Origin: Halorhodospira sp.
GTDB lineage: Bacteria > Pseudomonadota > Gammaproteobacteria > Nitrococcales > Halorhodospiraceae
Assembly: GCA_007127935.1 (NCBI GenBank)
Contig: SKYL01000219.1
Location: forward strand, 1 to 10,062
Direction of reading: 5' to 3'
Length of the DNA: 10,062 nt
Below the pieces are notes generated by a model. That model made no database searches. It had not been told where the DNA came from and saw nothing but the letters and a program-made list of their open reading frames with translations. The translations under genes and the position numbers were made by a program. Each line of letters begins with the position of its first letter. Within the stretch, counting starts at the first letter, position 1. Of the stretch, positions 1-6,267 are shown in pieces.

Positions 1-807
1 ATCCACGTCCTTGAAGAAGTCCCGGATGTAGTCGGCCGCGGGGTGGTCGAGGATCTCCTTCGGCGTGCCGATCTGGGTCACGGCGCCGCCCTCCATCATC
101 GCGATCCGGTCACCGATGCGCATCGCCTCGTCGAGATCGTGGGAGATAAAGACGATGGTCCGCGCGTGCTCCTCCTGGAGGCGCAGCAACTCCTCCTGCA
201 TCTCCCGGCGAATCAGCGGGTCCAGCGCCGAAAAGGCTTCATCCATCAACAGGATCGTCGGATCGGTGGCCAGAGCCCTCGCCAGCCCGACCCGTTGCTT
301 CATGCCGCCGGAGAGCTCGTCGGGGCGGCTGTCGGCGTTACGCCCCAGCCCCACCTGCTCCAGGGCGTGCATCGCCCGCTCCCGGCGCTCGCTGCGCGGC
401 ACCCCGGCCACTTCCAGGCCGAAGGCTGCGTTCTCGAGCACCGTCATATGGGGCAGCAAGGCGAAAGACTGAAAGACCATGGCGATATCCCGCCGGCGCA
501 ACGCCACCAACTCGTCGGCGGACATGGACAGGACGTCCTCGCCGTCGATGAGGATCTCCCCCGAAGTGGGCTCGATGAGCCGGTTGATCATCCGCACCAG
601 GGTCGACTTGCCGGACCCGGAGAGGCCCATGACCACAAAGACCTCCCCCGCCTCGATGCGCAGGCTCACGTCCCGCACCCCCACCACATGCCCGATACGG
701 CTGAAGATCTCGTCCTTGTGCAACCCCTGCTCGATCAACGACAGCGCCTCTTCCGGGCGCGGGCCGAAGATCTTGTAGAGGTGATGGATCACGATCTTTT
801 CGGGCAT
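1..807 (-). CDS. proV: Glycine betaine/L-proline ABC transporter ATP-binding protein ProV (3' end outside window)
   Basis: This is the ATPase subunit of an osmoprotectant importer (ProVWX/OpuA type). It hydrolyses ATP on the cytoplasmic face to drive uptake of glycine betaine or proline. Visible are Walker A GLSGSGKST (residues 61-69), Q-loop VFQSFALLPH (Gln113), signature LSGGMKQR (165-172), Walker B ILLMDE (185-190) and H-loop His223 in ISHDLDEAM. The N-terminal stretch YKIFG followed by IEQGL is typical of ProV and unlike generic ABC ATPases. The 269 residues end inside the window at FFKDVD; family members are about 400 residues, so the CBS pair should lie beyond base 1. The ATG at 807 matches the family N-terminus, with only a weak GGGGA upstream. 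It is divergent from the sugar-acid operon and probably unrelated to it. The call is very secure; the exact substrate is inferred. Confidence 0.95.
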   Translation of the reverse strand, partial: MPEKIVIHHLYKIFGPRPEEALSLIEQGLHKDEIFSRIGHVVGVRDVSLRIEAGEVFVVMGLSGSGKSTLVRMINRLIEPTSGEILIDGEDVLSMSADELVALRRRDIAMVFQSFALLPHMTVLENAAFGLEVAGVPRSERRERAMHALEQVGLGRNADSRPDELSGGMKQRVGLARALATDPTILLMDEAFSALDPLIRREMQEELLRLQEEHARTIVFISHDLDEAMRIGDRIAMMEGGAVTQIGTPKEILDHPAADYIRDFFKDVD

Positions 808-927
808 GGGCCGCGTCCCCGTCGGCTTCACTCGAAGCGTAGCTGTCCGGATTCCCCGCCGCAGACTACCGAATCGGGGGGGTGGACGGGAACCCACCAC
901 AGTTCCAAGAGCCTGGGCTTCCGTTCT

Positions 928-935
928 GATACCAT
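928..935 (+). promoter_or_regulatory. Possible extended -10 promoter element for the sugar-acid operon
   Basis: TG at 927-928, one base, then TACCAT at 930-935 resembles an extended -10 element (TGnTATAAT, four of six core bases). A poor -35-like TTCCAA lies at 903-908. It sits about 50 bases upstream of the ATG at 985 in the 177-base gap between divergent proV and the operon. No convincing promoter for proV was found in the same gap. Confidence 0.25.
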
Positions 936-984
936 TGCGGGTTTGAATCGGCCCCGTCAGAGGCTAGGCAACCACGAACGGCCC

Positions 985-1992
985 ATGAAGATATCAGCAT
1001 CCATCTATTCCAATACGCACCGAGACTTAGAGTCGATTGTCAGGGAACTGGATGCCCATAACGTGGACTTTTTCCATATCGACTGCAACGACGACCTTGG
1101 CGTCTTCGAAGACATCGAGCGCATTCGGGCCGTCAGCGACACGCCCATCGACCTGCACATCATCGGCCCCGACCCGGAGCCCTACTACGAGCCCATCATC
1201 CGTCACCAGGTGGATTACGTTTCGTTCCAGTACGAGACCTTGGAGCGGCCGCTGGAGGTTCCGGCCTCCGTGCCATCGAAATTGGGGTTGGCGGTGGTCT
1301 CATCCACCGACATGGGAGTATTCGCGCCGTTTGAGGATCGGTTCGACTTCATCCTGTTGATGACCACCACGCCGGGCCGCAGCGGCGGCGTCTTCGACAA
1401 GAGCAACTTTCGCAAGATTCGCCAGTTACAACAGCTCTACCCGCGGACCCAGATCCATGTGGACGGCGGCGTCAACCACGAAGTGTCGTTCATCCTGCGC
1501 AACATGGGGGTCTATGCCTCGGTCTCCGGCTCCTACCTGATGAACAACGAGTTCATCGGCGCGGCGTTGTTGAATCTGAAAACCCACGACATCGAGTCCC
1601 ACTATTTGGTCAAGGACTTCATGCAGGAGCGCGATGAGATTCCGCTGGTGGGTCCCGAACAGCGCGATGTAAAGACCGTGGTACAGTCCATCGAGGACTA
1701 CCGCATGGGCTGTACGCTGCTGGTGGACGAGGCCGGCGTCCTCGAAGGCATGATCACCAACGCCGATATGCGCCGTGGGCTGCTACGCCACCTGAACGAC
1801 CTCGCGGAATTGACCGTCGACGAGATGATCAACCGCGACCCGGTGGTGGCCAACGAGAACCTCACGGTGACCGAGTTGCTGCAACTCATCAAGCGCCAGT
1901 CGTTCCCGGTGAACTACATCCCGGTGGTGGACGACGAACGGCGCGCCACCGGCATTGTCTGTTTCTGGAACCTGGTAAAGGGCGAATTATGA
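985..1992 (+). CDS. Ribulose-phosphate 3-epimerase-fold enzyme fused to a C-terminal CBS domain pair
   Basis: The protein has 335 residues. Residues 1-205 form a TIM barrel of the ribulose-5-phosphate 3-epimerase (RPE) superfamily: the ISASIYS start corresponds to the RPE PSILS strand, followed by FHIDCNDD, IDLHIIG, TTTPGRSGG and VDGGV. The four RPE metal/catalytic ligands appear intact as His31, Asp33, His58 and Asp160, while the usual MDGxFVPN stretch is changed to CNDDLGV. Residues from about 220 onward form two CBS motifs (GCTLLVDEAGVLEGMITNAD and YIPVVDDERRATGIV). A CBS pair in this position is typical of KdsD/KpsF arabinose-5-phosphate isomerases, whose catalytic domain is a different (SIS) fold. 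The open frame continues upstream of 985 but is antisense to proV; MKISAS at 985 is the natural RPE N-terminus, though its ribosome site is weak. The stop overlaps the next start by four bases (ATGA). The fold is seen; the substrate is unknown. It may be a sugar-phosphate epimerase or isomerase regulated by a nucleotide through the CBS pair. Confidence 0.85.
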   Translation: MKISASIYSNTHRDLESIVRELDAHNVDFFHIDCNDDLGVFEDIERIRAVSDTPIDLHIIGPDPEPYYEPIIRHQVDYVSFQYETLERPLEVPASVPSKLGLAVVSSTDMGVFAPFEDRFDFILLMTTTPGRSGGVFDKSNFRKIRQLQQLYPRTQIHVDGGVNHEVSFILRNMGVYASVSGSYLMNNEFIGAALLNLKTHDIESHYLVKDFMQERDEIPLVGPEQRDVKTVVQSIEDYRMGCTLLVDEAGVLEGMITNADMRRGLLRHLNDLAELTVDEMINRDPVVANENLTVTELLQLIKRQSFPVNYIPVVDDERRATGIVCFWNLVKGEL

Positions 1993-2987
1993 TCCTCCAC
2001 CTGAACAAGAATACCGACCGGTCGACCATTGAGGCCATGTCCCGGCAGTTGGACGCCTTTCATATCGAACGGGAGCACTGCCACATCCTGGTGACGCCGT
2101 CGGCCACCCGTGAAGTGCCTGAAGCGTTCCGCGCTCACGTGGAGGAGTCGTTCGTATTCGATAACGACATGCAGCTTTCCAGCGCCGCCTACTTCCCGGG
2201 CACCCGGCCCGTCACCATCGGCGATTTGACTATTGGCGGCGACACCGGAAACACCATGCTCATCGCCGGCCCCTGCTCCGTGGAATCCGAGGCCCAAATC
2301 CGTGCGTCGGCGGAATTACTCAAGGAACTGGGCGTATCGACCCTGCGTGCCGGCTGCTTCAAGCCGCGCACCTCACCCTACAGTTTCCGCGGGCTCGGCC
2401 TGGAGGGGTTGGAGTTGCTCAAGGCCATGCGCCGCGATTACGGCCTTCACGTCATCACCGAGGTGCGTGACTCCACCCACGTGGACGACGTCATCGAGGC
2501 CACCGACATCATTCAGATCGGCGCCAAGGCGATGTACGACCACGGCATCCTGGAAGCGTGCGGCCGCGCCGACAAGCCGGTGCTCCTCAAACGCTTCTTC
2601 GGCGCCACGCTACAGGAGTTCGTCCAAGCCGCCGACTTCGTCCTCTCGGGTGGCAACGAAGATGTCATCCTCTGCGAGCGCGGCATTCGCACCTTCGAGA
2701 CCGGGACACGGTTCACCCTCGACCTGTGCGGCGTGGCCTACCTCAAAGAGCACACCAACCTGCCGGTGATCCTCGACCCGAGCCACGCCATGGGTTACCG
2801 CTACGGCGTACCGGACTTGGCGCGGGCCTGCGCCGCCATGGGGATCGACGGCCTGCTCATCGAGGTCCACCCTGACCCGTCGACGGCGCGCTCCGACGCC
2901 TCCCAACAACTCGACCACGACGCCTTCCGCGCGCTGGTGCAGTCGCTGCAACCCATCGCCGCGGCGGTGGGCCGCCGGATCGTCTAA
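1989..2987 (+). CDS. DAHP synthase type I-beta family protein (3-deoxy-ulosonate-phosphate synthase, substrate uncertain)
   Basis: The protein has 332 residues. Type I-beta 3-deoxy-7-phosphoheptulonate synthases condense PEP with erythrose 4-phosphate. Residues 1-85 look like the ferredoxin-like regulatory domain of the Thermotoga-type enzymes. The barrel carries AGPCSVES (Cys96), KPRTSPYSF (125-133), CERGIRTFE (229-237), DPSHAMG (His266), EVHPDP (Glu292) and Asp303; Cys, His, Glu and Asp are the family's metal ligands. KPRTS contacts the aldose phosphate in DAHP synthases, where KdsA has a KxxRSS-type motif, so this is not a KdsA orthologue. It departs from the housekeeping consensus as I recall it: RAGCF for RGGAF before KPRTS, GAKAMYD for GARNMQN, and KRFFGAT for KRGLAAT. 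It sits between an epimerase-CBS fusion and KdsC/KdsB homologues, not aromatic genes. I infer it makes a 3-deoxy-ulosonate phosphate for a surface sugar; an extra aromatic-pathway isozyme is the alternative. Translationally coupled to the upstream gene. Confidence 0.88.
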   Translation: MILHLNKNTDRSTIEAMSRQLDAFHIEREHCHILVTPSATREVPEAFRAHVEESFVFDNDMQLSSAAYFPGTRPVTIGDLTIGGDTGNTMLIAGPCSVESEAQIRASAELLKELGVSTLRAGCFKPRTSPYSFRGLGLEGLELLKAMRRDYGLHVITEVRDSTHVDDVIEATDIIQIGAKAMYDHGILEACGRADKPVLLKRFFGATLQEFVQAADFVLSGGNEDVILCERGIRTFETGTRFTLDLCGVAYLKEHTNLPVILDPSHAMGYRYGVPDLARACAAMGIDGLLIEVHPDPSTARSDASQQLDHDAFRALVQSLQPIAAAVGRRIV

Positions 2988-2998
2988 GGCCAGGGGCC

Positions 2999-3514
2999 GT
3001 GGAATTGATCATGGGATCGGCGCAGATCCGCCTGCTCGCATTAGACGTGGACGGTGTACTCACCGACGGCGGCATGTACTACAGCGAGAGCGGCGAGGAG
3101 TTCAAACGCTTCGACACCAAGGATGGACGCGGCATCATTGAATTGCAGCGGGCCGGGGTCCCGGTGGTAATCATCAGTTCCGGCTATAAGCAGACCGTCA
3201 TCGAGGAGCGCGCCCGGACCTTGGGCATCCAGCGCTACTACGTCGGCACCGAACCGAAGCTCGCCATCCTCGGCGGCTGGTGCGCGGAGCTGGGCATCGG
3301 CCTCGAACAGGTCGCCTTCATCGGCGACGACATCAACGACCGCGCGGTCATCGAAGCGGTGGGCCTGTCCGCCTGTCCGGCCGACGCCGTGGACGCCATT
3401 CGCCGTCGGGTGGACATCGTCCTGAGCCGGAACGGTGGGTACGGCTGTGTGCGCGAGTTCATCGACCACCATTTGCGTGGCCGCATCCCTCGCGCCAGCG
3501 CCACCCAGGAGTAG
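2999..3514 (+). CDS. kdsC: KdsC-like HAD phosphatase (3-deoxy-ulosonate phosphate phosphatase)
   Basis: KdsC removes the phosphate from Kdo-8-phosphate in the cytoplasm; this homologue probably dephosphorylates the product of the preceding synthase. It has 171 residues from a GTG start, the usual short, cap-less KdsC size. Motifs are I LDVDGVLTDGG (Asp16, Asp18), II VVIISSG (Ser60/61), III Lys87 in EPKLA, and IV FIGDDIND (Asp110/111). The C-terminal GLSACPADAVDAI and GGYGCVREFID segments are KdsC/NeuA-phosphatase hallmarks. Motif II reads ISSGYK, where canonical KdsC commonly has ITGRxS, so the specificity may differ. The GTG at 2999 sits just 2 bases after AGGGG; the in-frame ATG at 3011, with GGAA six bases upstream, may be the true start. 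It follows the synthase by 11 bases and precedes the cytidylyltransferase by 5. Confidence 0.88.
   Translation: MELIMGSAQIRLLALDVDGVLTDGGMYYSESGEEFKRFDTKDGRGIIELQRAGVPVVIISSGYKQTVIEERARTLGIQRYYVGTEPKLAILGGWCAELGIGLEQVAFIGDDINDRAVIEAVGLSACPADAVDAIRRRVDIVLSRNGGYGCVREFIDHHLRGRIPRASATQE
3507..3511 (+). promoter_or_regulatory. Ribosome binding site of the KdsB-like gene
   Basis: AGGAG overlaps the stop codon region of the KdsC-like gene and lies eight bases before the ATG at 3520. It fixes that start against a longer open frame that runs upstream antisense-like through the phosphatase gene. It is the best Shine-Dalgarno sequence in the operon. Confidence 0.75.
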
Positions 3515-3519
3515 CCGCC

Positions 3520-4290
3520 ATGGGCTTTCGGATCATCATTCCCGCCCGCTACGCATCGGCCCGTCTTCCCGGCAAGCCACTGCGCGAGATCGCCGGACGG
3601 CCGATGATCGCCCATGTGGTGGAGCGGGCCCGGGAGAGCGACGCCGAGGCGGTCACCGTGGCCACCGACGATGAGCGCATCGCCGAGGTAGCCGCGGCGC
3701 TGGGGGTCGATGTCTGCATGACCTCGCCGGACCACGCCTCGGGGACCGAGCGCATCGCGGAGGTCATCGAGCGCCGGGCCATCCCGGACGAGGCCGTCCT
3801 GGTGAACCTGCAAGGGGACGAACCGCTAATGCCCGGCGTCTGCCTGAATCAGGTGGGCCATGCGCTGGAGACGGACCCCGAGGCGGTCATGGCCACTCTC
3901 AGCGCACCCATCGAGGCCGCCCGGGAGATCGACGACTGGCATGTCATCAAGGTGATCGTCGACGCCCACGGGAACGCCATCTACTTCAGCCGGGCGCCGA
4001 TCCCATGGCACCGGGAATCCTTCGGCGAGCAATCGGCCGACGGACTGAACGAAGCGCTGGCCGGTGGTCACTACCTGCGGCATATCGGCCTCTACGGCTA
4101 CCGCGCCGGCTTCGTCAAGCAGTATGTGGCGTGGGGGCCGTGCGCCTTGGAGGCGCTGGAATCCCTGGAGCAACTTCGCGTGCTGTACAACGGCCAACGC
4201 ATCAAGGTGGTCCCCGCCGCCCGGATTCCAGGCCCCGGGGTCAACAACGCCGACGAATTGGCGCGGGTCGCCGCCATCCTCGGCCGGTGA
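3520..4290 (+). CDS. kdsB: KdsB-like 3-deoxy-ulosonate cytidylyltransferase (CMP-sugar acid synthetase)
   Basis: KdsB couples Kdo with CTP to give CMP-Kdo plus pyrophosphate. The 256 residues match family length. Visible are the nucleotide-binding PARYASARLPGKPL (8-21), VATDDERIA, SGTERIAEV, the metal-site motif LQGDEP (Asp100), YFSRAPIPW (155-163), HIGLYGYR (188-195) and ESLEQLR. The region most conserved near the C-terminus, normally GVDTPEDL, reads GVNNADEL here, so the Asp that helps bind magnesium in KdsB is Asn242. Only the first ligand, Asp100, is kept. Together with the non-Kdo enzymes upstream this hints at a different sugar acid, though a plain Kdo enzyme with a tolerated change is possible. 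Whether the genome has a second, canonical kdsB elsewhere is unknown from this window. Start set by AGGAG eight bases upstream. Confidence 0.92.
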   Translation: MGFRIIIPARYASARLPGKPLREIAGRPMIAHVVERARESDAEAVTVATDDERIAEVAAALGVDVCMTSPDHASGTERIAEVIERRAIPDEAVLVNLQGDEPLMPGVCLNQVGHALETDPEAVMATLSAPIEAAREIDDWHVIKVIVDAHGNAIYFSRAPIPWHRESFGEQSADGLNEALAGGHYLRHIGLYGYRAGFVKQYVAWGPCALEALESLEQLRVLYNGQRIKVVPAARIPGPGVNNADELARVAAILGR

Positions 4291-4303
4291 GGCCCCGCCC
4301 CCC

Positions 4304-5443
4304 ATGGCCGCCCATTCAACACCGAGTCGTCCGTCCGTTCCGGAGCCACTGTTCTCCTCTCCCCCGGAGTCGATCTGCCTGCTACGCCTGTCGGCCATCG
4401 GCGACTGCTGCCACATGACGGCGGCGGTGCGCGCCCTGCAGCGGGCTTGGCCCGAGACCCAGCTGACCTGGATCATCGGGGCCACGGAGGCCGGATTGCT
4501 CGGAGATCTCCCCGGCATAGAATTCATCACCTGGCGGAAAGGCGGCGGACTGAGCGGTTACCGGGCCCTGCGCCACCGATTGCGCGGGCGGCGCTTCGAC
4601 GCCCTGCTGCTGGCCCAGGTGGCGCTGCGTGCCGGCGGCTTGGCCACCGCCGTACGGACACCTCTGCGCCTCGGATTCGACCGCGCCCGCGCCCGCGACG
4701 GGCACGGCCTCTTCATCAACCGCCGCATCCCGCCGCACCCCCGGGGCCATGTGCTGGAGGGGTTTTTCGATTTTCTTCGCGCCCTTGGCGTGGACGATCA
4801 CGAATTGCGGTGGGACATCCCACTACCCGAAAGCGCCCGGGAACGCGCCGCGGAGGTCATTCCCGACGGTCGGCCCACCCTGGTGATCAGCCCCTGCAGC
4901 AGCCAGCGCTTCAACAACTTTCGCAACTGGTCACCGAAGTCCTACGCCGAGGTGGTCCGCCATGCCCACGAGGCCCACGGGTTGGCAACGGTCCTCACCG
5001 GCGGCCCCAGCGCCGAGGAGCAGCGTTACGGCGAGGCCATCGTCCGCCTGGCCGGAACGCCGGTGACCAATTTCATTGGCGCTACCCACCTCAAGGAACT
5101 GCTGGCGATCCTGGCGCGTGCCGAGGTGGTGCTCTGCCCAGACTCGGGCCCGGCCCACATGGCCACCGCCGCCGGCACACCGGTCATCGGCCTCTACGCC
5201 ACCAGCAACCCCGACCGCACTGGCCCCTACCTGAGCCGGCATTGGGTGATCAACCGCTACCCCGATGCCGTACGCAGGGCCTGGGGCGTCGGAGTCGACG
5301 AGGTGGCGTGGGGCCGCCGGGTACGTGACCCCCGGGCCATGGAGTTGATTCAGGTGGCTGACGTCACCGGGCGGCTGGACGCGCTGATGGCGACCCCAAT
5401 GGCGGAGCGGCTTGCGCCACCGCGGCTGCGGACTGCTGTATGA
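4304..5443 (+). CDS. Glycosyltransferase family 9 protein (heptosyltransferase-like)
   Basis: GT9 enzymes such as WaaC and WaaF add heptose from ADP-heptose to the lipopolysaccharide inner core at the cytoplasmic side of the inner membrane. The 379 residues include the N-terminal LLRLSAIGDCCHMTAAV (27-43), whose Asp is the likely catalytic base, the central NFRNWSPKSYAEVV segment (205-218) and the nucleotide-sugar site CPDSGPAHMATAAGTPVIGLYATSNPDRTGPY-like region (278-309; Asp280, Gly282, His285). About 22 residues, rich in Pro and Ser, precede the first strand, more than usual, but no later ATG fits. The gene starts 13 bases after the cytidylyltransferase and closes the operon. GT9 does not normally use CMP-sugars, so it probably extends a core that contains the operon's sugar acid instead of transferring it. 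Donor and acceptor are not determinable here. Confidence 0.88.
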   Translation: MAAHSTPSRPSVPEPLFSSPPESICLLRLSAIGDCCHMTAAVRALQRAWPETQLTWIIGATEAGLLGDLPGIEFITWRKGGGLSGYRALRHRLRGRRFDALLLAQVALRAGGLATAVRTPLRLGFDRARARDGHGLFINRRIPPHPRGHVLEGFFDFLRALGVDDHELRWDIPLPESARERAAEVIPDGRPTLVISPCSSQRFNNFRNWSPKSYAEVVRHAHEAHGLATVLTGGPSAEEQRYGEAIVRLAGTPVTNFIGATHLKELLAILARAEVVLCPDSGPAHMATAAGTPVIGLYATSNPDRTGPYLSRHWVINRYPDAVRRAWGVGVDEVAWGRRVRDPRAMELIQVADVTGRLDALMATPMAERLAPPRLRTAV

Positions 5444-5460
5444 GTCACGTGTCGTTCCTC

Positions 5461-6084
5461 CTAGGCCCGGTCGATTTTCTCCAGCAGCATGATGTACTGG
5501 GCGTGCAGCACCGGCAGGCTGCGTTTGCCCGAAACCAAACGAAGACCCGCCTCTTCGAGCCCCGCGTGCAAATCGGCCGGACTGTGACGGGTCAATCGCT
5601 TCAGTCCGGAACGCGCATTGTGCATCCAGGTATGCAGCGGCGACGTCAAGTAGGTGGTCACAATGGCATGGCGCCGGGTGACCCGTCCGATCTCGTTCAA
5701 GGTGGAACGGCGCGCGGCGGGGTCATGCAGATGCTGGAACAGCCGGATGCAGGTCACGATATCGAAGCTATCGTCGGCGAACGGCAGCGCGTCGGACTCC
5801 AACCGGACCAGCGGCAACTCGGCGCCGAAGGTCTCGCGGCAAAGCCCCAGCATCGCCTCCCCGTGATCCCCGCCCACCACGTAGCCACCGTGCCGGCGCA
5901 GGTCGTCAACAAAACGCCCGTACCCAACGGGCATATCCAAGATCGTATCTCCGGGCCGGCTGATTCGGACCAAGTGGTTCCGGATAATGCGCGCCTCGAG
6001 ATGGTGGACGATACGTTGATCAAGGGAGCGGTAGCGCTTTTCACGATACGCCCGCACCCGTTTCTTCGATCGATCCTGCCGCAT
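5461..6084 (-). CDS. Class I SAM-dependent methyltransferase (Methyltransf_11 type)
   Basis: This 207-residue protein is a Rossmann-fold methyltransferase. Motif I is ILDMPVGYGRF (48-58), a DxPxGxGR variant of the common DxGCGxG, followed by the acidic strand VVGGDHGEAML (Asp73), then SDALPFADDSFDIVTCIRLFQHL (97-119) that combines motifs II and III. The first 40 residues are very basic (RSKKRVRAYREKRYR). No membrane segment or signal peptide is seen. It ends 17 bases from the GT9 stop, converging on it, and starts divergently from the sulfotransferase. Its position between glycan genes suggests O-methylation of a sugar or lipid, but the substrate cannot be read from sequence; a small-molecule methyltransferase is equally compatible. 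TGAGG lies about four to five bases before the ATG at 6084. Confidence 0.82.
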   Translation of the reverse strand: MRQDRSKKRVRAYREKRYRSLDQRIVHHLEARIIRNHLVRISRPGDTILDMPVGYGRFVDDLRRHGGYVVGGDHGEAMLGLCRETFGAELPLVRLESDALPFADDSFDIVTCIRLFQHLHDPAARRSTLNEIGRVTRRHAIVTTYLTSPLHTWMHNARSGLKRLTRHSPADLHAGLEEAGLRLVSGKRSLPVLHAQYIMLLEKIDRA

Positions 6085-6104
6085 GGCGCCTCACTGAATC
6101 GTCT

Positions 6105-6127
6105 GGCGGGAGGCATCGGATCCCGCC
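6105..6127. repeat. Perfect 7-bp inverted repeat in the methyltransferase leader
   Basis: GGCGGGA at 6105-6111 pairs exactly with TCCCGCC at 6121-6127 around a nine-base loop. It lies in the 183-base divergent gap, just upstream of the methyltransferase ATG at 6084. There is no T-run on either side, so it is not a typical intrinsic terminator. It may be an operator or an RNA hairpin in the leader, or chance in GC-rich DNA. Confidence 0.35.
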
Positions 6128-6212
6128 CCTCGCCGGGGCCGGACCGAGAACCTGGTGGGGATTACGGTGTAGCCGCGCGAATTATCCGGACTGCTCCAGA
6201 CCCGGTCAAGCG

Positions 6213-6242
6213 TCGAGCCGAGAAACCGGTTTCGGTTACAAT
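6213..6242 (+). promoter_or_regulatory. Possible sigma-70-like promoter for the sulfotransferase-kinase pair
   Basis: TACAAT at 6237-6242 matches the -10 consensus at five of six bases. TCGAGC at 6213-6218 is a poor -35 match with an 18-base spacer. It lies about 25 bases upstream of the ATG at 6268, in a locally AT-richer part of the divergent gap. Confidence 0.4.
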
Positions 6243-6267
6243 CCGGACCACCCAATGGACCTGAACC

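Noticed and set aside
825..838. Short inverted repeat GCTTC/GAAGC upstream of proV
   Set aside because: Five base pairs with a four-base loop is expected by chance at this GC content, and there is no T-run or known operator match.
43..984. Long plus-strand open frame continuing upstream of the RPE-CBS gene, adding 314 residues
   Set aside because: It lies antisense to proV, whose minus-strand frame shows every ABC ATPase motif; the extension has no recognisable domain, and MKISAS at 985 is the natural RPE start.
1989..2987. Assignment of the PEP aldolase as KdsA or NeuB
   Set aside because: KPRTSPYSF, CERGIRTFE and EVHPDP are DAHP synthase type I-beta motifs; the KdsA KxxRSS-type motif and NeuB signatures are absent.
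5440..6264. Plus-strand open frame of 274 residues over the methyltransferase gene
   Set aside because: It is low-complexity reverse-strand reading of a well-supported methyltransferase and has no motif of its own.
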